Shown one piece after another: positions 17,425 to 25,602 of a stretch of 64,000 nt of DNA (positions are counted from its first letter, which is position 1; the number at the start of each line of letters is the position of its first letter). Source of the DNA: Kaistella carnis (lineage in GTDB: Bacteria > Bacteroidota > Bacteroidia > Flavobacteriales > Weeksellaceae); NCBI RefSeq assembly GCF_003860585.1, contig NZ_CP034159.1, forward strand, positions 2,108,001 through 2,172,000, read 5' to 3'. Both the position numbers and the translations under genes were made by a program. A model generated the notes under the pieces. The model was not told where the DNA came from. It made no database searches and saw only the letters and a list, made by a program, of their open reading frames with translations.

Positions 17425-18467
17425 GATGCAGTGGGTCTTAATTTTCTGACTTCCAAGCCAGTTTGCCACAGTTCACTGTTGTGCATGAGGCTTAATTCTT
17501 CTTCCAGTTTCAAACGGTAATCCTCTTTACTGTTGGCTTCAATCACGATTTCAGCCTCTCTGCCTGAAATTACACTGTCGTATAATTCATTCAAAACAGG
17601 TTCTGTAGCCTCGCGGAATCTTCCTTTCCAATCCAGAGCACCGCGTTGAGCAGTGGTAGAGCAATTTGCAAACATCCAATCCATTCCGTTTTGTGCAACG
17701 AGCGGCATTAAACTTTGGGTGAGCTCTTCTACGGTTTCGTTAAAAGCTTCACTGGGCGAATGACCGCGCTGACGGAGAACATTGAACTGTGCCTCAAAAA
17801 TTCCTGCGATCGCGCCCATTAAAACACCCCGTTCTCCGGTGAGATCGCTGTACACTTCTTTCTGAAAAGTGGTTTCAAACAGGTACCCCGAACCGATGGC
17901 GATTCCTAAAGCCAAAGCGCGTTCATGTGCTTTTCCGGTCGCATCCTGAAAGACAGCATAACTGGAATTCAGCCCCTGTCCATTCAGGAATAAACTTCGA
18001 AGTGAAGTTCCGGAACCTTTTGGAGCCACCAACACGACATCGACATCTGAGGGCGGAACAATTCCTGTTTTTTCATGAAAAGTCACACCAAATCCGTGGG
18101 AAAAATAGAGTGCTTTTCCTTTGGTTAAATGTTTTTTTATGCCTTCCCAAGCTTGGATTTGACCGGCATCTGAAAGTAAATTCATAACGATGGTAGCTTT
18201 GTCGCAGGCTTTTTCCACCTCAAAAAGGGTTTTTCCTTCTTCCCAGCCGTCAGCTAAGGCTTTTTTCCAACTGCTGGTTCCCTTTCTTTGTCCGACAATT
18301 ACTTTTACGCCATTGTCTCTTAAATTCAGGGCCTGTCCCGGACCTTGAACACCATATCCGATGACGGCGACGGTTTCATTTTTTAAAACCTCCTGTGCTT
18401 TATTTACAGGATATTCTTCGCGCGTTACTACGTTTTCCATTACTCCTCCGAAATTGATTGTTGCCAT
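17421..18467 (-). CDS. ilvC: Ketol-acid reductoisomerase
   Basis: 348 residues. Converts acetolactate or acetohydroxybutyrate to the dihydroxy acids of valine and isoleucine synthesis, with NADPH and magnesium. The nucleotide site is VIGYGVQGPGQALNLRDNG; metal-site segments are SDLTGERGVLMGAI and SPSEAFNETVEE. The sequence (YFSHGFGVTF, VAPKGSGTSLRSLF, GMDWM, CSTTAQRGALDW, EVRKLRP) resembles fungal mitochondrial Ilv5 and Bacteroidota enzymes more than E. coli IlvC. Its stop overlaps the ilvA start. A 169-base gap with repeat-like DNA separates it from ilvN. Confidence 0.96.
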   Translation of the reverse strand: MATINFGGVMENVVTREEYPVNKAQEVLKNETVAVIGYGVQGPGQALNLRDNGVKVIVGQRKGTSSWKKALADGWEEGKTLFEVEKACDKATIVMNLLSDAGQIQAWEGIKKHLTKGKALYFSHGFGVTFHEKTGIVPPSDVDVVLVAPKGSGTSLRSLFLNGQGLNSSYAVFQDATGKAHERALALGIAIGSGYLFETTFQKEVYSDLTGERGVLMGAIAGIFEAQFNVLRQRGHSPSEAFNETVEELTQSLMPLVAQNGMDWMFANCSTTAQRGALDWKGRFREATEPVLNELYDSVISGREAEIVIEANSKEDYRLKLEEELSLMHNSELWQTGLEVRKLRPTAS

Positions 18468-18506
18468 TTTTTTCTGTTTATTTTTTTGTTATTAATGAAT
18501 TTTTTT

Positions 18507-18615
18507 TGGGCGTTCCCCTCCCGAAAACGGTCGGGTAGGGCTGTACGCTGTATCTTTTGTTCCGCAGGCTCCACAAAAGTATGCCGCTTCCATTCCTAAC
18601 GCAGACCCCGCCCTG
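18507..18615 (-). repeat. Interspersed repeat-like sequence inside the ilv operon
   Basis: A G+C-rich block with two dyads: CCCTCCCGA facing TCGGGTAGGG (18516-18540), and ATCTTTTGT facing ACAAAAGTAT (18552-18582). It lies in the only long gap of the operon, between ilvN and ilvC. On the minus strand it contains GCGTTAGGAATGGAAGCGGC and ACAGCGTACAGCCC, which I recall as a dispersed non-coding repeat in Chryseobacterium and Flavobacterium genomes; that identification is from memory. It must be transcribed with the operon unless a promoter lies within it. Confidence 0.5.
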
Positions 18616-18636
18616 ATTGTAGTTGATGTTTTTAAT

Positions 18637-19155
18637 TTATTTTGCCAGTTCGTCTAAATAAATGCTGAGGTTTTTCATGGGTTTCGTCACCGCGACTCTT
18701 CCCGAACGGGCAAATTCCAGTACTCCGAACGGCTGTAGCTTTTCGAAAAGCAACTGCGTTTCTTCCACATGCCCGGTTTTTTCGATGACGATGAATTCCC
18801 GATCTACCGTCAGAATTCTCGCATGATGTTGGCGGATGACTTTTTCCACATCGCCATTGGTTAAGGCGTCGGTTTTAATTTTGTACAATGCGATTTCCTG
18901 GTGGACAATCTGCGCATCCTCGTGAACAAAGGCTTTCAAAACATCGATGACTTTTTCCAGTTGCCCGATGACTTTTTCAACCTGCTCTTTGGTTGTTCTT
19001 AAAACAATCGTGTAGCGGAAAACGCCTTTAACTTCTGATTCTGAAGCGGTGATGCTGTCGATATTCAAATGTCGGCGCGTGAAGATGATGGTGATTCGGT
19101 TCATCATGCCGATGCTGTTTTCGGTAAAGACCGATACGGTATATGTTTTTTCCAT
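18637..19155 (-). CDS. ilvN: Acetolactate synthase small (regulatory) subunit
   Basis: 172 residues. Regulatory partner of IlvB that confers valine feedback inhibition. The N-terminal ACT domain (about 2-78: TVSVFTENSIGMMNRITIIF, RHLNIDSITASES) is followed by the ALS_ss_C domain. Its start lies 5 bases after the ilvB stop. The usual ACT glycine is conserved in ENSIGMMNRI. Confidence 0.93.
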   Translation of the reverse strand: MEKTYTVSVFTENSIGMMNRITIIFTRRHLNIDSITASESEVKGVFRYTIVLRTTKEQVEKVIGQLEKVIDVLKAFVHEDAQIVHQEIALYKIKTDALTNGDVEKVIRQHHARILTVDREFIVIEKTGHVEETQLLFEKLQPFGVLEFARSGRVAVTKPMKNLSIYLDELAK

Positions 19156-19160
19156 TGTAA

Positions 19161-20855
19161 TTATTTTAAACGTATTTCTGACACTGAAGCACCCGTTGCG
19201 ACCATTGGGAAAACATTTTCCTCTTTTGCAACCATGACTTCCAATAAATAAGCGCCTTGATGATTCAGCATCGTTTGAAGAGCCTTTTTTAAATCGGTTC
19301 GGGCTTCTACTTTCTCTCCCTCAATGCTGTAGGATTTTGCCAGGGCAATAAAATCCGGGCTGATCATATTGGTGAAAGAGTAGCGTTTCTTGAAAAACAT
19401 TTGTTGCCACTGTCTTACCATGCCCAGAAATCGGTTGTTTAGAATGATGATCTTCACATCGACTTTACTTTGAAGGATTGTTCCCAATTCCTGTAAGGTC
19501 ATCTGAAAACCGCCGTCGCCGATAATGGCAACCACAGGTTTTTCCGGCGCACCAAATTTTGCTCCGATTGCCGCCGGAAGTGCAAAGCCCATGGTTCCTA
19601 AACCACCGGACGTCACATTGCTTTTGGTTTTGTTGTATTGATAATAGCGTGCTGCCATCATCTGATGTTGGCCCACGTCTGTTACGACCACTGCTTCACC
19701 CTTCGTCAGGTCTGAAAGCATTCGCACGACTTCATCCATCTTTAATTCCTCGGAATGCAGTTCCGACGCACTTTCCTGAAGGGTTTGGACTTCCACTTTT
19801 TTAGCCTCCATAAATTCCTGCATCCAGGCGTCGTGTTTTCTTTCCTGAACCAATTCAGTCAATAATTTCAAGGCTTCTTTGGCATCGGCATGAACGGGAA
19901 CATCGGCCTTTATGATCTTATTCAATTCCGCCGCATCGATATCGATGTGAATGACTTTTGCCTGTTTTGCATATCTCGAAACATCACCCGTAACGCGGTC
20001 GTCGAAACGCATTCCGACCGCGATCAATACATCGCATTCATTGGTTTTAATGTTGGGCGCATAATCGCCGTGCATACCTAAATATCCTGCATACAGTGGA
20101 TGGTGATTCGGAAAAGCGCCTAAACCCAAGAGCGTTGAAGCGGTTGGAATCCCGGATTTTTCTACAAACTCCAGCAATTCTTTCTCTGCATTGGATAACA
20201 TAATTCCCTGACCGATCAGTAAATAGGGTTTTTTGGCCTGATTGATTAAATCTGCTGCTTCTTGAACCTTGGTATGATCCAGTTTCGGTTTCGGGCGGTA
20301 ACTTCGGATCGAAGCACATTTTTCATACTTAAAAACAGTTTCACCAAACTGAGCATCTTTCGTAATATCGATCAGAACCGGACCTGGGCGGCCTGAACCG
20401 GCAATATAAAATGCTTTTGCAATGGCTGCCGGAATTTCTTCTGCTTTGGTTACCTGGCAATTCCATTTCGTGATCGGCATGGAGATTCCCATGACATCGG
20501 TTTCCTGAAAAGCGTCGGTTCCCAAAAGATGAGAAGCGACCTGCCCTGTGATGCACACCAAAGGAGTAGAATCGATCATCGCATCCGCCAAACCGGTAAT
20601 TAAATTGGTTGCTCCGGGACCGGAAGTAGCGAAGACCACGCCTGTCTTTCCGGAAGTTCTGGCGTAACCCTGAGCAGCGTGGATCGCACCTTGTTCATGA
20701 CGGACCAGAATGTGGGTGACCATGTCTTCGTAATCGTACAAAGCATCATAGATCGGCATGATGGCACCACCCGGATAACCGAAGATGGTATTGACTTTTT
20801 CGGCCACTAAGGATTTCATCACCGCGTGGGCGCCTGTTGTTTTTGTAGAGTTCAT
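19161..20855 (-). CDS. ilvB: Acetolactate synthase large (catalytic) subunit
   Basis: 564 residues. Condenses two pyruvates to acetolactate, or pyruvate with 2-oxobutanoate to acetohydroxybutyrate, using thiamine diphosphate, Mg and FAD. The N-terminal domain has FGYPGGAIMPIYDAL and the catalytic Glu in HEQGAIHAAQGYAR; the TPP/Mg motif is GDGGFQMTLQEL through NN. The central FAD domain and C-terminal domain are complete, and the length is normal. It is 19 bases downstream of ilvD and 5 bases upstream of ilvN. Confidence 0.96.
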   Translation of the reverse strand: MNSTKTTGAHAVMKSLVAEKVNTIFGYPGGAIMPIYDALYDYEDMVTHILVRHEQGAIHAAQGYARTSGKTGVVFATSGPGATNLITGLADAMIDSTPLVCITGQVASHLLGTDAFQETDVMGISMPITKWNCQVTKAEEIPAAIAKAFYIAGSGRPGPVLIDITKDAQFGETVFKYEKCASIRSYRPKPKLDHTKVQEAADLINQAKKPYLLIGQGIMLSNAEKELLEFVEKSGIPTASTLLGLGAFPNHHPLYAGYLGMHGDYAPNIKTNECDVLIAVGMRFDDRVTGDVSRYAKQAKVIHIDIDAAELNKIIKADVPVHADAKEALKLLTELVQERKHDAWMQEFMEAKKVEVQTLQESASELHSEELKMDEVVRMLSDLTKGEAVVVTDVGQHQMMAARYYQYNKTKSNVTSGGLGTMGFALPAAIGAKFGAPEKPVVAIIGDGGFQMTLQELGTILQSKVDVKIIILNNRFLGMVRQWQQMFFKKRYSFTNMISPDFIALAKSYSIEGEKVEARTDLKKALQTMLNHQGAYLLEVMVAKEENVFPMVATGASVSEIRLK

Positions 20856-20874
20856 TATTTACTTTTTATTAGAG

Positions 20875-22551
20875 TTATAGATCGGTGACGCAACCTTTCG
20901 AAGCGCTTGAAACACATTTCGCGTATTTATATAAAACGCCCTTGGTCGCTTTGAGTGGAGGCTGTTTCCATTCAGATTTTCTTTGGGTCAGCTCCTCGTC
21001 GCTTACTTTCAGTTGGATTGTATTGTTTTTGGTGTCGATGGTAATGGTATCGCCGTTTTCTACGAGCGCAATGGTTCCTCCTTCGTAGGCTTCCGGGGTG
21101 ATATGTCCGACGACAAAACCGTGTGTGCCTCCGGAAAATCTTCCGTCGGTGATGAGGGCAACGTCTTTTCCAAGACCGGCGCCCATAATGGCGGAAGTTG
21201 GTTTAAGCATTTCCGGCATTCCCGGACCGCCTTTTGGGCCACAATACCGGATGACCACCACATCTCCCGCTTTTACTTCGCCGTTTTTTACGCCGTCGAT
21301 TACTGCATACTCATCGTCATATACTGTGGCTGGACCTTCAAAATATTCCCCTTCGTTACCGCTAATTTTCGCTACGCTGCCTTCTGAGGCAAGGTTTCCG
21401 TAAAGAATCTGTATGTGTCCTGTTTGCTTTAAAGGAGATTCTAAAGGAAGAAATACATCCTGTTCCGGAGTTAAAGTTGGAACCTCAGCGAGGTTTTCAG
21501 AAACGGTTTTCCCCGTAACGGTGAGACAGTCGCCGTATAAAAGTCCTTTTTCCAAAAGATATTTCATAACTGCCGGAACGCCGCCAACTGCGTGCAGATC
21601 TTCCATTAAATATTTTCCGCTCGGTTTTAGATCCGCTAAAACGGGAACTTTATCGCTAATTCTCTGAAAATCTTCGAGAGTTAATTCAATATCTACCGCA
21701 TGCGCCATCGCAATCAGATGCATTACAGCGTTGGTGGAACCCCCCAAAACCACGACCATCGTCATCGCATTTACAAAGGCTGCTTTGGTCATGATGTCTT
21801 TTGGCTTGATGTCTTTTTCGAGTAGAACCTTAATCGCTTTTCCGGCATCCAGACATTCCTGTTTTTTTTCCGGACTTAAAGCAGGATTAGAAGAACTGAA
21901 AGGCAAACTCATTCCCAACGCTTCAATGGCAGAAGCCATCGTGTTTGCCGTGTACATTCCACCACACGCTCCAGCGCCGGGACAGGCATTTTTGATGACG
22001 CCTTTAAAATCCTCGGGTGAAATGGTATTGTTGAATTTTTTGCCTAACGCTTCAAAAGCAGAGACGATATTTAAAGATTGTCCTTTCCATTTTCCGGAGT
22101 GAATACTTCCACCGTAGATCATAATCGCCGGACGGTTTAATCTACCCATCGCCATAATTGATCCCGGCATATTCTTATCGCAACCTACCACGGCTAAAAC
22201 AGCGTCGTACCATTGTGCACCTACGACGGTTTCGATAGAATCGGCAATCACATCGCGGGAAACCAGAGAGAAACGCATTCCATCAGTTCCGTTGGAAATT
22301 CCGTCACTTACGCCAATGGTATTGAAGATGAGTCCTACCAAATTCTCGGCGGTCACTCCGAATTTTACAGATCTTGCCAGATCGTTGAGGTGCATATTGC
22401 AGGTGTTTCCTTCGTAACCGGTACTCACAATGCCGACCTGGGCTTTTTTTAGATCGTCTTCCGTCAAGCCGATTCCGTAGAGCATGGCTTGAGCGGCAGG
22501 TTGCGTTTCGTCCTGGGTGATGGTTTTGCTGTATTTGTTTAAAGTGGTCAT
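20875..22551 (-). CDS. ilvD: Dihydroxy-acid dehydratase
   Basis: 558 residues from the ATG at 22551, which shares one base with the ilvE stop (TAATG); a longer frame to 22638 runs back into ilvE and is rejected. Dehydrates dihydroxy-isovalerate and -methylvalerate to the 2-oxo acids. Cluster cysteines are visible in [22 protein letters not shown] and [16 protein letters not shown], the three-site pattern of IlvD/Edd Fe-S enzymes. C-terminal motifs [16 protein letters not shown] and [10 protein letters not shown] are intact. Confidence 0.96.
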   Translation of the reverse strand: MTTLNKYSKTITQDETQPAAQAMLYGIGLTEDDLKKAQVGIVSTGYEGNTCNMHLNDLARSVKFGVTAENLVGLIFNTIGVSDGISNGTDGMRFSLVSRDVIADSIETVVGAQWYDAVLAVVGCDKNMPGSIMAMGRLNRPAIMIYGGSIHSGKWKGQSLNIVSAFEALGKKFNNTISPEDFKGVIKNACPGAGACGGMYTANTMASAIEALGMSLPFSSSNPALSPEKKQECLDAGKAIKVLLEKDIKPKDIMTKAAFVNAMTMVVVLGGSTNAVMHLIAMAHAVDIELTLEDFQRISDKVPVLADLKPSGKYLMEDLHAVGGVPAVMKYLLEKGLLYGDCLTVTGKTVSENLAEVPTLTPEQDVFLPLESPLKQTGHIQILYGNLASEGSVAKISGNEGEYFEGPATVYDDEYAVIDGVKNGEVKAGDVVVIRYCGPKGGPGMPEMLKPTSAIMGAGLGKDVALITDGRFSGGTHGFVVGHITPEAYEGGTIALVENGDTITIDTKNNTIQLKVSDEELTQRKSEWKQPPLKATKGVLYKYAKCVSSASKGCVTDL

Positions 22552-23441
22552 TAGTTTACGGTGCTTAATTTTAATTCTGAGGTTCTGACGAGTTTTGAAT
22601 ATTCGTCCTGTAATTTTTTTCCGAGGGAATTGCTCCATTTTAGAGGAAATTTTGTTTCATCTACGGATTCAATTCCGATGACTTCGGCGGCGGTACCGCA
22701 ATAGAAAGCACTGTCGGCAGTTTTTAATTCTTCAGGTCTAAAAAGTCCCTGTTTTATTTCAAGTCCTAACTTTTCCCCTAATTCCAGTACGGTGGCGCGT
22801 GTAATTCCGGGAAGAATATTTCCCAACTGCGGCGTATACAAGACGCCGTCTTTTTCGAAAAAGAAATTCGCTCCCGGACCTTCGGCGAGATATCCGTCAC
22901 TGTCTAAAACCAGGGCTTCATCAAATCCATTCCTTTTCGCTTCAGTTGTTGCCAGAATAGAATTCACATAATGGCCGCAAACTTTTGCCTCAATTTTTAC
23001 AGAACGTGGGTGAGGTCGGCAGTAAGAGGCAACCGATAAACGCAATTGTTGATCGCCTAAATAAGCACCCCATTCCCAAGCGCAGATCATTAATGATACG
23101 TTATTGGGTTGCGTCAAACTCATATTCGGATCACAGAAAACCAACGGACGAACGTATGCGTCAGACAGGTTGTTTTTCTCTAAAAGGTCGTAGGTCACCT
23201 GAACTAATTCATCAACATTATAATTAAAGGGAATATTGATGAGTTCTGCGGAGTTTTTTAACCTTTCGTAATGTTCTTTCGCTTTAAAAATAGAAGTCCC
23301 GTTTTCAGTTTTGTAGGCGCGGATTCCTTCAAAAACGCCATAACCATAGTGCAAAGTTTGGCTGTACAAATCAGTTGAAGCATCGCTGGCTTTAACAAAT
23401 TTTCCGTCCAGATAGAGAAGGGTTTTGTGGTCGTAATACAT
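22551..23441 (-). CDS. ilvE: Branched-chain amino-acid aminotransferase
   Basis: 296 residues from the ATG at 23441 ([16 protein letters not shown]). Last step of Ile, Val and Leu synthesis, a PLP enzyme of fold type IV: the lysine segment is [14 protein letters not shown], and the phosphate-binding and substrate parts are [17 protein letters not shown] and [10 protein letters not shown]. An upstream in-frame ATG at 23474 lies in the T-run of the attenuator terminator, and the frame runs on into the hairpin, so the ATG 39 bases past the hairpin was chosen. First structural gene of the operon; ilvD overlaps its stop by one base. Confidence 0.95.
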   Translation of the reverse strand: MYYDHKTLLYLDGKFVKASDASTDLYSQTLHYGYGVFEGIRAYKTENGTSIFKAKEHYERLKNSAELINIPFNYNVDELVQVTYDLLEKNNLSDAYVRPLVFCDPNMSLTQPNNVSLMICAWEWGAYLGDQQLRLSVASYCRPHPRSVKIEAKVCGHYVNSILATTEAKRNGFDEALVLDSDGYLAEGPGANFFFEKDGVLYTPQLGNILPGITRATVLELGEKLGLEIKQGLFRPEELKTADSAFYCGTAAEVIGIESVDETKFPLKWSNSLGKKLQDEYSKLVRTSELKLSTVN

Positions 23442-23479
23442 AATATTTTGGTTTAAATTTTTAATCAAAGGCATAAAAA

Positions 23480-23509
23480 AAGCCTCTCTCAACCGAATGA
23501 GAAAGGCTT
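23480..23509 (-). terminator. Attenuator terminator before ilvE
   Basis: Twelve-base arms (23498-23509 and 23480-23491, one G-U pair) with a 6-base loop, followed on the minus strand by TTTTTTTATGC. The stretch 23526-23536, which begins with the leader stop codon, can pair with the terminator 5' arm (TGAG with CTCA, AGGCT with AGCCT), giving the antiterminator expected in ribosome-mediated attenuation. Confidence 0.85.
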
Positions 23510-23533
23510 ACAATTGGAAAACACCAGCCTGAC

Positions 23534-23596
23534 TCACCCGGGAGGGCAAATAATAATAATAATAATAATGCTGATAATAATTATTGATCTGGTCAT
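23534..23596 (-). CDS. Isoleucine-rich leader peptide of the ilv operon
   Basis: A 20-residue ORF, MTRSIIIISIIIIIIICPPG, with 11 Ile codons (ATA, ATT, ATT, ATC, then seven ATT in a row after AGC). It ends at TGA 25 bases before the terminator hairpin. As in the enterobacterial ilvGMEDA leader, a ribosome stalled on Ile codons would leave 23526-23536 free to pair with the terminator arm and let transcription reach ilvE. With ample Ile-tRNA the ribosome reaches the stop, covers that stretch and termination follows. No Leu or Val codons occur, so the control appears Ile-specific. No strong promoter is seen immediately upstream. Confidence 0.85.
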   Translation of the reverse strand: MTRSIIIISIIIIIIICPPG

Positions 23597-23686
23597 GGTG
23601 TAATTTTGTTAATAAAATACTCGTCATAAAAGAGTGAGAATTGTTGCGGTGAAATCAACCATGCTCACGCTAATCTGTGAAAGAGA

Positions 23687-25288
23687 TTATTTCTTAATTA
23701 TTTTGAAAGTTTTCGTTCCGCTTTCGAGATCTGCTTTTACTACGTAAACGCCAGGCTTAAGTAGAGATAAATTCACTTTGTTTTTGGCACTGTCTAACTT
23801 TTTAGTGATCATCAGTTTGCCGGAAACATCATAAACGGTAACTGTTTTTACTTTAACAGCAGCGTCAACATTCAATACATCCTGAACCGGGTTTGGGTAA
23901 TACGCGAAATTGTCTTTTACACTTTCTGCGGTCCCAAGCGTTCCTACGTTGACGGTGTATTCTTCTGCCTGTCCGAAACTTCCTCCAACACAAGGATTAA
24001 GTAAATTGACAGGACCGAAATTCTTTTTCACACGCATTCTGGTAGTTCCTGCTTTTGCATCTGCCGGCACTGGCAGAACCTGCGAAACTTCTTTCTCATC
24101 TACACCAGTTGAACCGGTAAGGGGTTGAACGACCTCATAAGTCTCGCCTTCATCATCGAAATTACCGTTCTGATTCCAGTCAATGAAAACTGCAAATGAA
24201 CTCTCCCATGGACCGTTCGTATTACCTTTTAATGTAATGGTTTCATTGGAACCCGCTGTTACATTTGCAACCTTATCCAGGAAAAGTTCGTGTGCAGGTG
24301 AATTGTTCAAAGCAGCATCTGAAACATTGGTCATTCCTCCGAAACTTACAGTTGTAATAGGTTCTACGTTGAATGTGAAATCAAGTGGACCACAATACGG
24401 TGCTACGGGTGTTTCGGATGTTGTAAAGGAGAAGACGGTACATCCCGAAGCACTTCCGCTGGAATTTTTAGGCACTACTTTCCAGTAGTAAGTTGTTCCG
24501 CCATCTGTTAATCCATTTACTCTGACCGATGTATCTGGTGTGGTTCCAATATAAGTGGTTGGGTTCGGATTTGTATCGATATAAAAATCGTATTCATCCA
24601 CGTTCAGATCTGCAGGTGGCGTCCAACTGAAGTCGACACCGGTAAGGAAATCGACGTTGGTTGCACCGTTTGTAGGCAAATTTAAAGTTGCACAGTTAGG
24701 CAAAGCCACTGGCGTATATTCATCTACTTTAATATTGTCAACAAGCAGCACAAACTTATCACTACTGTTGTTTACGAATGCCACTCTAACCGTTTGTCCA
24801 ACATACGAGGAGAGATTAGCAAATCTGCTTTTCCACGTCGCATTTTCCGTAGGAGTTGAAAATAATTCGACTGTGAAATCTGAAACGGTGTTTCCGCCGT
24901 TTGGAGATAGCATGACCTTGTAGCCGTCGGAAAAATTGGGATCTGCAGCTTTGGCATCCCAGAGTAGAAATGGGGAAGTTCCGGACACGGTAATTTGTGG
25001 AGAAATAAGCCAGTCATTGGCAACCCCTGATGGGTTGTAATAGGAAGTGCTGGCTGCTGCATGGTTATTATCTGGCCCACCGTAATTGGGAGTTGGGCCA
25101 CCCCGATCAACTGAGACCCAGCCGATAATTTCGCTCACAGGTGATGCAGGAGTTAAACCATCTACATCAAGTACGGTCCAAGCGCTGAAGCCAGGGCCGT
25201 TTCCATCAAAGTCTTCCTGGAAAACCTGAGCGGTTCCAAAGATTGGTAAAGCAAAGAATAATGCTTTAAAGAATTGTTTTTTGTTCAT
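23687..25288 (-). CDS. Type IX-secreted multidomain surface protein (GEVED, FN3)
   Basis: 533 residues. Signal peptide about 1-21. Residues about 22-190 look like a choice-of-anchor-J/cleaved-adhesin beta domain (FQEDFDGNGPGFSAWTVLD, YNPSGVANDWLISPQI). About 195-295 is a fibronectin type III-like domain, about 300-450 a GEVED-type domain (VFIDWNQNGNFDDEGETYEV, MRVKKNF), and from about 462 a type IX sorting domain (YYPNPVQDVLNV, VTVYDVSGKLM, LLKPGVYVVKAD). It is exported across the outer membrane and displayed or released; no catalytic motif is seen, so adhesion or binding is more likely than enzymatic activity. It lies between two Ile-rich leader/terminator units, and the upstream one may control it. 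Confidence 0.85.
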   Translation of the reverse strand: MNKKQFFKALFFALPIFGTAQVFQEDFDGNGPGFSAWTVLDVDGLTPASPVSEIIGWVSVDRGGPTPNYGGPDNNHAAASTSYYNPSGVANDWLISPQITVSGTSPFLLWDAKAADPNFSDGYKVMLSPNGGNTVSDFTVELFSTPTENATWKSRFANLSSYVGQTVRVAFVNNSSDKFVLLVDNIKVDEYTPVALPNCATLNLPTNGATNVDFLTGVDFSWTPPADLNVDEYDFYIDTNPNPTTYIGTTPDTSVRVNGLTDGGTTYYWKVVPKNSSGSASGCTVFSFTTSETPVAPYCGPLDFTFNVEPITTVSFGGMTNVSDAALNNSPAHELFLDKVANVTAGSNETITLKGNTNGPWESSFAVFIDWNQNGNFDDEGETYEVVQPLTGSTGVDEKEVSQVLPVPADAKAGTTRMRVKKNFGPVNLLNPCVGGSFGQAEEYTVNVGTLGTAESVKDNFAYYPNPVQDVLNVDAAVKVKTVTVYDVSGKLMITKKLDSAKNKVNLSLLKPGVYVVKADLESGTKTFKIIKK

Positions 25289-25381
25289 TTCGAATTGTTT
25301 AAAAAATTATAATTAATAAAAGGTTAAAATATAGTTCTAAGGTTGTAATCTGTTTTTTCGCATCGCCGCAACTTTGCATAA

Positions 25382-25413
25382 AAAAAGCCTTCTGATTTCT
25401 CGGAAGGCTTTTT
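25382..25413 (-). terminator. Second attenuator-like terminator
   Basis: Eleven-base perfect arms (25403-25413 and 25382-25392) with a 10-base loop, followed on the minus strand by TTTTTTTATGC. The 15 bases GCATAAAAAAAGCCT (25376-25390) are identical to 23471-23485 at the end of the ilvE attenuator. It lies 17 bases after an Ile-rich leader ORF. Confidence 0.8.
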
Positions 25414-25430
25414 CAATATTTTTAAGTATT

Positions 25431-25505
25431 CTATAGCATTCCTTCTTCCATCGTAATAATTACGTTGAAAATAATAATTGAAGGAATAATAATGAACTGA
25501 CCCAT
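25431..25505 (-). CDS. Second isoleucine-rich leader peptide
   Basis: A 24-residue ORF beginning MGQFIIIPSIIIFNVIIT and ending EEGML, with eight Ile codons, all ATT, plus one Val codon. It is preceded by a consensus -7 element and followed by a terminator hairpin, the layout of an attenuator. The next gene is the type IX-secreted protein, not an amino-acid gene. The only competing pairing I can find for the terminator arm is the short GGAAGAAGG stretch in codons 19-22 against CCTTCC, so the antiterminator is weaker than in the ilvE leader. It may be an ancestral or duplicated ilv leader separated from ilvE by insertion of the secreted-protein gene. Confidence 0.65.
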   Translation of the reverse strand: MGQFIIIPSIIIFNVIITMEEGML

Positions 25506-25526
25506 TTTTTTTGTTTGATTGCGTTG

Positions 25527-25534
25527 CAAATATA
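25527..25534 (-). promoter_or_regulatory. -7 promoter element of the second leader
   Basis: Minus-strand TATATTTG matches TAnnTTTG exactly and ends 21 bases before the leader ATG. The -33 side is A+T-rich without a clear TTTG. Confidence 0.55.
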
Positions 25535-25602
25535 AACAAATAAGTGAAAGCATAAATTTTTTTATTACTTTTTTTCAAGAATACTTTTGATTTCAGCGAT
25601 TT

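Noticed and set aside
22552..22638. Longer ilvD start
   Set aside because: It would overlap ilvE by 88 bases and add 29 residues not typical of IlvD; the TAATG junction at 22551 is a normal coupled start.
23551..23570. Trinucleotide microsatellite (AAT/ATT run)
   Set aside because: The run is in frame within a short ORF with start, stop, adjacent terminator and a matching antiterminator; it reads as consecutive Ile codons of an attenuator.
25324..25578. An 84-codon minus-strand frame covering the second leader region
   Set aside because: It spans the -7 box, the leader and the terminator hairpin in another frame and shows no domain; the 24-codon Ile-rich ORF explains the region better.
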